DNA from: Blattamonas nauphoetae
Taxonomy: Eukaryota; Preaxostyla; Oxymonadida
Assembly: GCA_033064195.1 (NCBI GenBank)
Contig: JARBJD010000176.1
Coordinates: 62,001 to 126,000, forward strand
Direction of reading: 5' to 3'
Length of the DNA stretch: 64,000 nucleotides
Below are positions 24,420-35,400 of this stretch, in pieces (position 1 is the first letter of the stretch; each line of letters starts with the position of its first letter). Made by a program: the position numbers and the translations under genes. Under the pieces are notes generated by a model. That model was not told where the DNA came from and searched no databases. It saw only the letters and a list, made by a program, of their open reading frames with translations.

Positions 24420-27400
24420 ATGTACAATCCCCATAAGATGAGTAATACGAGCTTGTTTTCTGTTTCCAAAACTAGAAAACTCCCAGAACCTCCACCATTC
24501 AGTACACATGAGTACGAACTCGTTATCTGTATGTTTTGTCCTAACTTTATTATCTTCTTCTTCCACTGTAGCAATCCAAGATGATCTCGAACTGACCAAG
24601 AAGGATAAACAACTTGAAGAGTCGTTATTTTCATTGGAAAAGGTAAAACTTAAGGAATATGATGGAAAGCCACTTAGTGTAAAACCAACAATCCTATACA
24701 ACGTCCCAGAGAAGGCATTCCACCAATCTTTCGTCCCTCACCTCCTCCTCTACTTTGTTCGGATTGAGGATGAAGATAAATATAAATTGTTTTACAAGCA
24801 ACATCTTAAGAATTGGATTGATCAACGAAAAAAGGAAAACCAGAAATGGATCGTCGTTTATTGTCCGCAGATAACGAAAGGATTTGCCAAGTCTGAAGAT
24901 CATCGGCGCTTTCGCAATATCTTCTCCCGTTTCACTGCTGATCTTCATGACAAGGTTGTCAAATTGGACTGCTCGCTCTCCCCAGCTGACTTCCAGGATG
25001 AACAACAGACATTTCGAAAAGTTCTCACCAAACGAATCGGAAAGATATTTGATTCTCGCTATCGTGACATCAAGTCTTATGAACGTTCACTTTCATCTAC
25101 ATCACCCGAACAATCAAAAATTGCCGTCCAGGTGTGTACACCTATTTGTCCACAATATTCTCTTAGTTTGAATATGCAACACTTTATGAGCAGTATGGAC
25201 TCTTCCAGCAAGCCTCTGATATCATCCGTGATATTTATCAGAACACAAGCCTCACAATATTCCCCAAACCGCAACTCAATGCCTTCGATGTTGGAAACGA
25301 TAAAGTCACCCCTTTCTCGACGAGCTTTGTCCCCGATTTCCTTCAGCTTCTTAAGACCGCAAGCATGAACTCCTTCTATTTCACGGTTTATGTCTCATTC
25401 CGCCAATTTCGGCTGTACGCTGCAGTGAGCGACTATCCCTCCATCGTCAACGATCTCGTCCCTTCCGTCCTCCACATCATGGCTTCCATCAAACCAAAGC
25501 CACATCACATCTTCGTCGAAGCCTGGAAATACGCCGCGTTCACCGACGCCTTCCATTTCCTCGACAAACTCTCCCAACGCGTCCCCCCCGCTCAGATGGA
25601 CTGGAGATTCTCTCTTCAGGACATCGCTGGACAGGCACTGCTCCAGGCCCGCCGCTCGCTCGTCGGAATCGGCACCGAACTCGGCTACGACGACCCGTTC
25701 CGACTGATCGAAATGACCAACCAGAAACAGGAATCGCGCGAAGTGTTCAAAGACTCCTTCGCTCGAAGCTCGCTCTCCATGCGTCGTTCCAACTCCTCCG
25801 CTGCTCTGGAGCTCGGGCGGAGAGTGTCTCGCGTGGAAGAGAACGCTGCGTCACCGTCTGCGATGAGTTCGTGTGTGGAAGAGACGACATCGCCAGTCGA
25901 GCAGAGGGCAAGCATGAAGCCGATCCCTCCTCCACCAGTCAACAACACTCGGCGTGCCTCACCGCTCCGACAGAGCACAATCACCAATGTGGACGACGAG
26001 GACGCCGAGGCACATCCGCTTGGTCAGTCGCCATCCGCCCGAAGACTGACCATCCAATCACTCACTCGCTCCAACTCGGAGAAGCGGTTCTCTCCGCTCG
26101 AGAAGAAGCCCCTTGCGAAGTACAAGATCATCATGCTCATCCTCCAATCCAACCGCCTCCTCTCGCCGCGCATCATTCTCTCCAAAGTCGAAGACGCCAC
26201 GCCCGTCGTCGAGATCACCTGTGTCCCTCTCGTCAACGGATTGAAAGGGCCGATCGACTACCTCAAGGAATTCCAGCGACTGACCGAAGAGGTGATCGGT
26301 GTGTTCAGCATCCCCTCGCGCGAGCGCACCCCGAATCTGCTGCACGAACAGATTGCCGACATCTACTTCGCGCAGAACCAGATGGAGATGGCCGAGTCGA
26401 CGTACAAGACGGTCGGGATGATGTATCGCCAGGCCGGCTGGATCGAGCTGCAGAATGCCATCTCCCTCAAACTCGGAACATGTCAGAAGAACCAGAACCA
26501 CCACACGGAGTACGTCAAACACCATCTGAGCCTCCTCTCCCTCATGCACTCCAAGTCTGCCTCGGCCGAGTCTGCACCTGTCCTGATCAGCGAGTTGTGC
26601 CACACAGCACGCGACAAACTGACCGAAGTGACTTCACTCGACATGGGCGAGCTGTTCTCGCCTGCCTTCACATTCGCCGAGAACAACGCTTACTTCTACG
26701 GACACACAGCCATCGTCACGATGAACGTGAAGAACCCCTTCACAGCCACATTCGAGTTTGAACGTGCGTGTCTCCAGATTGTCAGCACAGACAACGAAAA
26801 GCTGGTCAACCCGCTCGAACGGAGACGGTGGACAATCACACACCAACTCCCCCGCGGCCTCTCGTCGGGCAACACAGCACTGAACTTCCACATCCGGGGA
26901 ATGCCCAACGGCCGGTTCAGAGTGGAGCGGATGACGTTCGAGATTGGGTTCCTGTCGCTCTACACCAATTTCCGGACGACGACCAAAGAGATGGAGAAGT
27001 ACATCTTCACAATCACCATCACCCCGCCGAACTGCCACCTCATCCTCTCCACACCTGGCCATCTCTTCACCACTCCACTCCCTCCTTCCCAGACAGATGC
27101 CAGCGATGCACATGAAGGAGGAGTGCTCCCGCTAGCTGATGTGCCGAACGCAATCCAGCCACTCATCGTGTCGCTGTACACAGGGGCAGACCAGATCGAG
27201 TCAGGAACACTCAGCATCAAGCAGGACCCGCACAATCCCATCCTCCTCCGCTTCCACAAGTCGTTCCCTTCGTCGATTCTCCTCCCAAATGTCCCGACGT
27301 ATTCTCGTCTCCGATGGATCATCCCGTTTTGGACGGAGCGGAAGAAGGAGACGAGCGATCAGGACATGCTCTGCCTTCCGAACGAAGTGGAGCTGAGTCT

Positions 27401-29051
27401 GGAGATGAAGTATCGGACGAAGAAGCACGCCGACTACTCCGTCACCCTTCCGTCGACACTCACACTCAACTCGCCCATCTCTGTCACGTCCACCATCCAC
27501 ACCCTCCCCACTCCCGTCGCTTCGTCGTCTCAAACTCCCTTCCGCCCATCCTCTCTCGTCTGCATCTTCATCCGATCGACAGCGCAAGTTCCACTGACCC
27601 TCACCTCACCACGACTCGTCCCTCTCACTCACCCGCGTCACTCTTTCACTGTCACTCCATTCGCCCCATCCTCCCCCTCTCTCATCATCTACCCCACGCA
27701 GTCCATCTCCTTCCTCTACACTCTCTCTTCAACAGCCACTTCAGATTCCACTGATTCACCCGAAGAGCAGGCAAACGATGACCCGTTCTTCTCTGCCAAC
27801 TTCTTCTGCGATGTCCAGTTCTCGTACGTTTCGTATTTCCAGCGAGAGGAGCAGAAGCGAGTCAACGAAATTGAGAAGAAACTGACCGAACTGCAGATGG
27901 AAGACTCGACGAAAGAAACCAGACAGGACAACGTCTCAACTGTCAAACCAAAATCATACCCTTTCACCCGCAAGACAAAGACAGACGTTCCAGCCACGCC
28001 ATCCAAACCACAACACTTCGCCACGCAGATGCGGATGACAATGCCGAACAGAGCAACATCCTTCGCCGTTCCACGCGGCCAGTCTCCAAAGGATCTTCTG
28101 AGAAGGTCGGAAATGATGAGTTTGGCAGAAACAGCGCGCGGGCGACAGGAGCTGCTGAACCGATGCAGCACTGTGGGGAATGGGAGCAGTATCGAGATGG
28201 GACAAGAGGCGAAAGACGAGATCGCGTCGGAGCAGATCAGGAGGAAGTTCGAGCAGACGCTGTCTGGGGCAGGAGTGGATGTCGATGAGGTCGACGAGAC
28301 AGACGCCGAGCAGTTCGAGCAGCCTCTCTTCAAAGACGGGATGCAGTCGCACATTCCGACAGTCAGCCAAGTCATCTCAATCAACCACTTCGTCTCTCTC
28401 CCCCTTCCTCCCCACTTCAACATCCTCCCTCCTGCCGTCACCCCCACACTCACATCGCTGCCCTCTCTCGGCCCGCCCATCTGGCTCGCCTCAGCTGTCT
28501 CCCATCCCGAACACGTCTCGGCCAGTGTGCCATTCCAATTCGAGATCCGACTTGCTGCGATCAGCACACCAGATCGATCAATTCCCCAACGCAAACAAGG
28601 CTCCGAGCGGACGTTCGTTTCTGTTCGGGTGACCGTGACTATCGACCACTCCGTGTTTGTCTACGTCGGAATGCGGGCAAGCACTGTCTGGCTCGAACTC
28701 GATGCTCCTCCCGTCCTCCTCCGCTCGTCCCTCACTGCTCTCGTCCCCTCTCCCACCATCCCCGCACCTGTCGTTTCCTTTGAGATGCTCGACACGCGTC
28801 AGGAAGAGAGCAGCGGTGGCGAGATGGGTGATCCCGTCGAACCCGAAGTGTGGTGCAAAGAAGGATCGATTGTGTCGCCTTTTGGCGGAACAACACTCCG
28901 TGTCGCCTCTCCAAGCGAAGGTGTCCTGTCGCTGTTTCCAACGCTCTCCATTCCAGCCAACACTGCTCTTCCTTTCGTCGGAGCTCAGTCTTCGGCAGCT
29001 TCATCCTCAACAAAGGGTGGAGGATATTCTGTCACTTTTTCAAAGATTTGA
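24420..29051 (+). CDS. TRAPPC10: TRAPPC10/Trs130, subunit of the TRAPPII complex
   Basis: TRAPPII is a GTP-exchange complex for Rab11/Rab1-type GTPases at the late Golgi. Exons 24420-24528, 24572-25131 and 25167-29051 give 1517 residues; introns are 43 and 35 nt. The second junction restores KIAVQFEYATLYEQYGLF, a signature of this family. Residues 80-230 hold the N-terminal region with YKQHLKNWIDQRKKENQKWI. Helical repeats follow, including LHEQIADIYFAQNQMEMAES. The second half has beta-rich Ig-like parts with long Ser/Pro linkers. Length is somewhat above the animal protein (about 1260). The start was chosen because the frame MYNPHKMSNTS joins in phase; the nearer ATG at 24508 hits a stop after splicing. 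Its start codon lies 170 bp from that of the divergent SUMO protease gene. Confidence 0.85.
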
Positions 29052-29063
29052 TTCGCATTTCAG

Positions 29064-29801
29064 ATGTTCTTTTTTCGCTTTGTGAAAACCATCAAACTCG
29101 ATCAACTTCCCATAGAGAATCATTTTCTCGAGTTTCAAACACAGTTCGTACATGAATGTCAAATCAACAGGAAACTCAGTTCCAAACAAGTAAAATTGTC
29201 TGTTTCTCTCAATTCTTATTCAAATTGATCATGTCCATCGATTCTGACCAATTTCTTTCACTTCAATCAGAAATCAATCCTTCCTCTCCAAGTCGTTCTC
29301 CATTATGACTTTATTTGCGGATTCATCTACATGCTGGTACAAGTAGTCACAATGATCGTTAAATGTTTCCTATTCTTTTCTCGTGAATCCATCCCTCTGA
29401 CATTCTTCCAATAAAATCAAGTGTTAATATTTTACGGCGACCCTCTTCAACTGTGGCTAGAGTTCTTTGGAATATGCATCTTTTACCCAATTGTTCATCT
29501 GGTCCGGATTAGGACAGGTAGGCCATTCTCTCTTGTTCAAGACCTAACACTCAGGACAAAAAGGAAATCGCTATGAAAAAGTCTTTTCAATGTTCTTATT
29601 TTTGCTCTTCTCACTGATAATGGCTGCGTGGCACGTCTATCTCTCGTTCTTCCAGTTCATCGCGTTTGACTCTCTCTTTCTCATCATTTTCTTCGTTATA
29701 GTCTTAGATTTGAAACAGTGATCAACTGCATCATGATTATCTTCATTCTTGTGGAATTTGTTATCGGATTCTATGCATTCTTGAAGTTTTGTTGCCAGTG
29801 A
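29064..29801 (+). CDS. TMEM216: TMEM216-like ciliary transition-zone membrane protein
   Basis: Hidden in five small exons: 29064-29189, 29271-29364, 29422-29517, 29555-29654 and 29702-29801, giving 171 residues with four membrane helices. TMEM216 belongs to the MKS/tectonic module that gates proteins entering the cilium. The clearest matches are the loop RIRTGQKGN followed by a helix (compare RLFFGTKGN in human) and HLRFETVINCIMIIFILVEF near the end (compare YVLRLEVIMNGILLFFCGSE). Total length and helix spacing fit. The donor of intron 2 is uncertain: 29365, or 29383, which adds six residues. The first 45 residues have no counterpart, and the start codon lies only 13 nt after the TRAPPC10 stop, so the 5' end may be wrong. 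A flagellate needs such a protein, which fits the organism. Confidence 0.72.
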
Positions 29802-30037
29802 GTTTTTGTTGGTCTCTTCATTGTGGAACATTTCAAACAACCTTTCTTTGTTTTCTTCTCTTCATGTTTGACTATTTATGGTGTTCAACAACATATGAAG
29901 GAGAACTCTTGCGAAAGTTCGGAATTGATTGATCAACCCATACGTTGCTTTCTTGATTTACCTTCCTATTTTCCTCCTGGCCCTTGCATTGCCATTCAAC
30001 TTCTTCTTTACCTTCGCATTCCTTCTTGACAATTTGA

Positions 30038-32200
30038 ATGAAAACATCATCTCGTCTCCGTACCTTGACTATCCAACCACCTGTTCGTGAGAATCGGATT
30101 GACAACCCTCTCACTCCGAACCCAAATCTCACTCCTAATGGCTTTCAAAAATCCAAAAATTCTGTTCAAGCCTTGTCTGATGCTCTATACACCTGTGGTA
30201 TCCCCAATATTTCCATTTCACCAAAACTCGATCATTCACATTATCATATCTCTCTCACGTAGACGAATGTGACTTACCATATTCCTTGCCAACAACTCCA
30301 GTTCCATTTGAATCACTTGAACCGGTTGGTCAAGGAACCTTTGGCACCGTCTTTGTTGGCACATTCCCTCCACAACACAACATCCAGGGAATTCCAACTG
30401 ATCGAGTCGCCGTCAAGCGTGTAGTGATTGATCCGACATTCAAGGTCTGCCATTCGTTTTTTCTTCCTCCTTCCACAGAATCGCGAACTTCAGATGATGA
30501 AGGTTATCGATCATCCAAATTGTGTCAAGATGCACCGTTATTTTTATGAACGTTCTAATGTCTGCTATTATCTCCTTCTTTATCTTCTTTTCGTCTCCCG
30601 CCACTGTATTCATTACTGTAGCATGGAAAATCAGTCCTTAACGTACTGATGGAATATCTCCCAGAATCACTCTTTGCTGCAATCCGCCATCAGACCAAAC
30701 AACAAAAGAAAATCAATTCGCATCTACTTGTTTGCACTACTCTCTTATCATCTTTTCCAATCGTTCGCCGACCTTTCTTCTGGGATCCACCATTATCACA
30801 GACACTCTTCACCTATCAGATGCTACGCGGAACAGCATACCTGCATGGTCTTGGAATCGTCCATCGAGATATCAAACCACGTATGCGTTGTTCTTATGTC
30901 AAAAATGACTGAACACATCATTCTCTCTCATTTTGTCGCTTATCTCGTTTTCTCTCCTTGTGCATTCATCCCCTGTCTTCCACTATCATTTCCTGTTCGA
31001 TCCTTCAGAGAATATTCTTGTTAATGTCAAGACAGGCGTTCTCAAAGTCTGTGACTTCGGATCAGCAAAAGTGATCCGCCCTGGAGATTCGTCAGTCTCT
31101 TACATTTGCAGCAGGTTCTACCGCGCACCGGAACTTCTGGTGGGAGCCGAAAAGTACAACGAAAAGATTGGTGTGTTCTTGTTTCTTCTCACGGTCTCTA
31201 ATTTTGTCCACATTGATGCTGCTGAATCTCTCCGTTGATTTGCCTTTCAGATGTGTGGTCGCTTGCATGTGTCGTCTGCGAGATGCTGCTTGGCCGACCA
31301 CTCTTCATGGGTGATGACAACGACGAACAATTCTTCAAAATAGTTCGCTGCTTTGGTCTCCCCACTCCTTCCCAATTCAAATCAATGCTCCACAGCGACG
31401 ATCTGAGTGACCTTTCGCATCTCTTTGCTTCACCCTCTCTTCAGAAAGGAGTCGGGCTGGCTTCGCTTCTCCCAAGCGATATCGACAGCAATCTGCTAGA
31501 CCTTCTTCAGAAGATGATGGAATACGATCCTGCAAAGCGCATTGGCGCTTTTGACGCTCTTTTTCACCCTTTCTTCTCACATTTGTCTGACATCCAATCA
31601 CCCATCAACGAATCCCACACCCCACCCTCCAACCGTCCCACGCCTGCCCTTTTCAATTTCACTCCTGAGGAAATCGAAATGTACGGGGACAAGTGCACCA
31701 AGCTGTGGTCTGCCCATCAGACGTCGTGCATGTCTCCCGCCACACCCGCTTCTCAGAACACTCTTTCCTCCGCTTCATTCAACATTTGCACCCCAACTGA
31801 TCCGGCGTACCCGCTGTCGCCTGCCTTTCTTCACTCCACCGACGAGAAAGGGAACGAGGAACGAACATCCCCCAAGCGCCCCCAGCGGTTGAACAGCGTT
31901 CGGACTGCAAACCACCGATCTGCCAGTTCGGCGTTGACTATTTCAGACAACCATCCTGTCCCCGCTCCTCCTCCCTGCTCTCCGATGGGACCACTCACTC
32001 AGCAACGCCAGCCCCTCCAAGCAAAGAACACTCGTCTCACTGCTTCACGTGGCGTTACACGAACAGCAACGGGCACGGATAAAACAGCGTCGTCGAGATT
32101 CACTGCTGTCCAGCCAAAGCGAAGCATCGTCACTGTCGGACAAACGAAAAAGAAAACAGTGACAAGAGCAATGACTGTGCTACCTTCGACAAAGAAGTAG
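30038..32200 (+). CDS. GSK3: Glycogen synthase kinase 3 (GSK3) family kinase
   Basis: Seven exons: 30038-30197, 30263-30444, 30479-30559, 30622-30729, 30802-30880, 31009-31170 and 31251-32200, giving 573 residues. The kinase domain starts near residue 68 with a glycine loop (GQGTFGTV), the lysine in VAVKRV and the loop HRDIKPQNIL (His198). It continues with DFG at 219-221 and the GSK3 signature VSYICSRFYRAPELL, whose first Tyr (235) is the activating autophosphorylated residue of GSK3. The fourth junction restores exactly the GSK3 spacing between MEYLPESLF and YLHGLGIVHRD. A Ser/Thr/Pro-rich tail of about 200 residues follows the C-lobe and is longer than in animal GSK3. The substrate-priming site cannot be judged by eye. 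Introns are 34-128 nt. Confidence 0.93.
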
Positions 32201-32453
32201 ACATGTCTGTTCATACTCTGTATTTGGACTATTTTTCTGTATTTCCATGGTTCCTTCAGATCATTTAACTTTCTTTGTTGCCATCCTACCCGTTCCAATT
32301 TCTTTGCCACCCTATTCTTGAGGATTCGGTTCTTTTGTGATTGCATTTTTCCCAAACATCAAGTGAATGCATTTCAAAACAACTGAGATAGATTCCACAC
32401 AAATACGAAGAATGAGTCGATCAAACATTCCAGGATCGACATTCGACATCAAA

Positions 32454-35400
32454 ATGCGTCCTCATATGTTTATTTCTATCCCCCTCATCGTTTCCCTCTT
32501 CTGTTTGACGTTTTGCGCTGATCCAATCCCTGAAACAAATTTGTTGAACCTGAAACCGATTCTTGAAGAATTGACTGAAGCTCGAACCTCAAACATCGGA
32601 CACAGGAACGAACCTATTCATCTCCACGGACAATACCATCTCTTTGAATATGTTGTGCGATCAGTCAACATGTCAATTGTTGGGGCTCAATCGACATCAA
32701 TCGTTTGGAACAAAGCTGAGGACAGCCAAGACATTTCGAACACTGAACCGTCATCGATGCTGATTGTAACAAACAGCACAGTTGGACTGTCATCACTTCG
32801 ATTGATATGCCATGGAGACCACAGTTCTGTTGCGACAATCATCCAATCATCGTTGTCCGTCTCAAACTGCGAGATTAACCCAGCTTCAAACAGCAGTCCG
32901 TTTTTATCAACGTGTACACCCGCAGATACCTCGATGTTGTCAATTTTCAACACACAAGTGAACTGGAAACAAGCGACATCTCTCCCACTTGTTGGAACCA
33001 TTCCACACAATCACAAGTCGCTGGTCTCTGAGTCGTCGGAAAACAACATCTTTCTCAGCGACACATCTCCGTCAACGGGTGTTCTGTCGATCGTTGGGAG
33101 TGGACTCTCGTTTTCGAATACCGCATTGCCTCTCGCAACTGGCCCGCTGTTCGATTTTGGGTTGAACGAAAACAACACCCAGCAATCACTGTTGGCAGCA
33201 TCTGTTTCTTTGACGACTTCAGTGATGACAAACGTGACGAGTCGCCGTCGCTTCATCCGCGACACTCTCCGCTTCCCTCTCGCCTCGCAAAGATTGATTT
33301 CTTTGTCAATCTCGGAATGCACGAACCATCTTTATGGTTGTGGATGCTTGGACATGAATTTGGGGAGTGCTCTTTGTTGTCAGAATTCGTCGTTCTCGAA
33401 ATGCAAAGCCGACGCTGAACCGACCGAAGGCCCTCCCACCGTGTATCTCCAACACAGGACGACCATGTTTGATCAAAATGTATATCCAGCGTACACTCAG
33501 TTCGACTCTTGCACCTTCCGAGACATGAGCGGGTACCAAGGAGGGGCGATCGCCAACTTTAAAGCTGGAACCTCTCTCAGCGTCACCAAATGCTCCTTCG
33601 TTCGTTGCTCTGCCGAAACTCACGGAGGAAGCGTCTATTTCTATCCCTCTACCCCAACAATAGCTGTCGCTGTGTCACACTGTTCATTTATGTCAGGAAG
33701 CACGTTACGGCAAGGCGGAGCAATTCAGCTCTCAAATTGCGTCGAGGCATCAATCACAGATTGCGTGTTTTATGATCTCCACGCAGGAGTCTATGGAGGA
33801 GGATTGATGCTGTATGGTTGTAACTACCAGAACCCTGTTTCGAACTGTCTTTTCCAGAAATGCAGCAAGGACTCGAGTACAGGATCGGGAGGAGCAGTGC
33901 ACTCCTATCTCAGTGCGTTTACGTACACCTCCCTCCGCTTCAGAGAGAACCGTGCCAGCACTCTTGACAGGGGACATGACGTCTCTGCTCAGATGAACGC
34001 AGCAACTCATTCTTTCTCGTCGTTCACTGACTGCGACACTGATCAAGAAATAATTAGGATTTACTTCATTGATTACAGCATCACTCCAAACTTGGAGACT
34101 GCATCTAATTCTTTGACAGTTTCGTCAGTGAGCTGTGTCGTAAGCTCGGACAACAGGACGGCAAAATCAGCATTGACGGTTGATCAGCCGATCAGCGGAA
34201 CTGTTTTGATGCTGGTGGACAACACGAATGGGTACGAAATGCCGAACGACGACGAATCTCCTCCTCCAATCAACAGAATGATCTCGTTCGCTTTCTCTTC
34301 TGATTCAACATCGACAGAATCCGACCTCTCTTTTGGAGAATGGGAACTGCTGCAATTCGAATCGAACTATTCGCTCGTCGCTTTTGGATGGAAGGACTCA
34401 ATCGTGGACACAAACAGTGTTGTCCTCACGACCCCAAATCCACCTCGAATCGTGCGAGCGATGTGTGAAGGCGGTGACTCCGAGTTTGATGCATTTGTCT
34501 CGCTGAAAGCGCGGACGCTTGCGACAGGATCGTACAAAGCGTCAGTGAAAAACATCCCGGGTTTCTGGATTTTTGTTGATTTTGTGAACAACCCATCCGG
34601 AGGCAATATCTTCTCGACGAAATTTGGACTGAAGCTGCAAGGTGACGATGCGTTTCTCGATTTCGGAATGACATATGAGATCGATGAGGTGATCGAAATA
34701 CTCTCGGGCGAGTCTCTCATCCTCGATCCTCCTCGCCGCTTCTTCACCACTCCGAGCCGTCCAACATTGAAAAGTGTGGGCACGATCTCATTTTCTGACT
34801 CGAAGAAAGACACAATCACCGTCAAACTGGTTGGTGAGAACCTCTTCGCCAACCCGTACACACTGACCGTCTCTGATGGGTCAAGCACATCGACAGTGAC
34901 AGCTGTCTTCGATGCAGATGGTGTGGATGGAGCGGTGACAGCTGTTCTTTACTCGATGGATGGAAGCAAGACAGTTGAGTTGGCATTTGGGACGACATAC
35001 ACGATCACCGGTTTCACATGTCCAGGCAGTGCTCAGCCAATACTCACTCCAAATCTTCAAATCGTTGTTCCGGCTGAACCAGCACGTGTGGAAAAGATCG
35101 TTTCAACCAAACTGATCAGTGGCCAGACTCAATTTGAAGTCACATTCCAGGCCCGAGCCGTTCCCTCAACAATCACGTCTGTCGCAATCAAAGATGAAGA
35201 TCCGTCGGTCTTCGTCTCCGCCACTCGGTTGTCGGACACTTCGTTCTCGGCACTCTTCCATGTGGCTGAGACCGCGTCACAGCATTCGTTGGCTTTCAGT
35301 GAGACGTATTCGATTGCTTCTGTGTCAAACGGAGTCGACTTCGTCCTGAACACTGCTTTTTCTTTCACAGTTCCTTCGAATGCTCGCCTCACTGAAATCG

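Noticed and set aside
24306-24508. Frames starting at 24306 (minus) and 24508 (plus) as alternative starts of the SUMO protease and TRAPPC10.
   Set aside because: The first begins with TTG rather than ATG; the second meets a stop after splicing, whereas the frame from 24420 joins correctly.
27716-28594. Antisense frame of 292 codons in TRAPPC10.
   Set aside because: Shadow of the Ser/Pro-rich coding strand; composition only.
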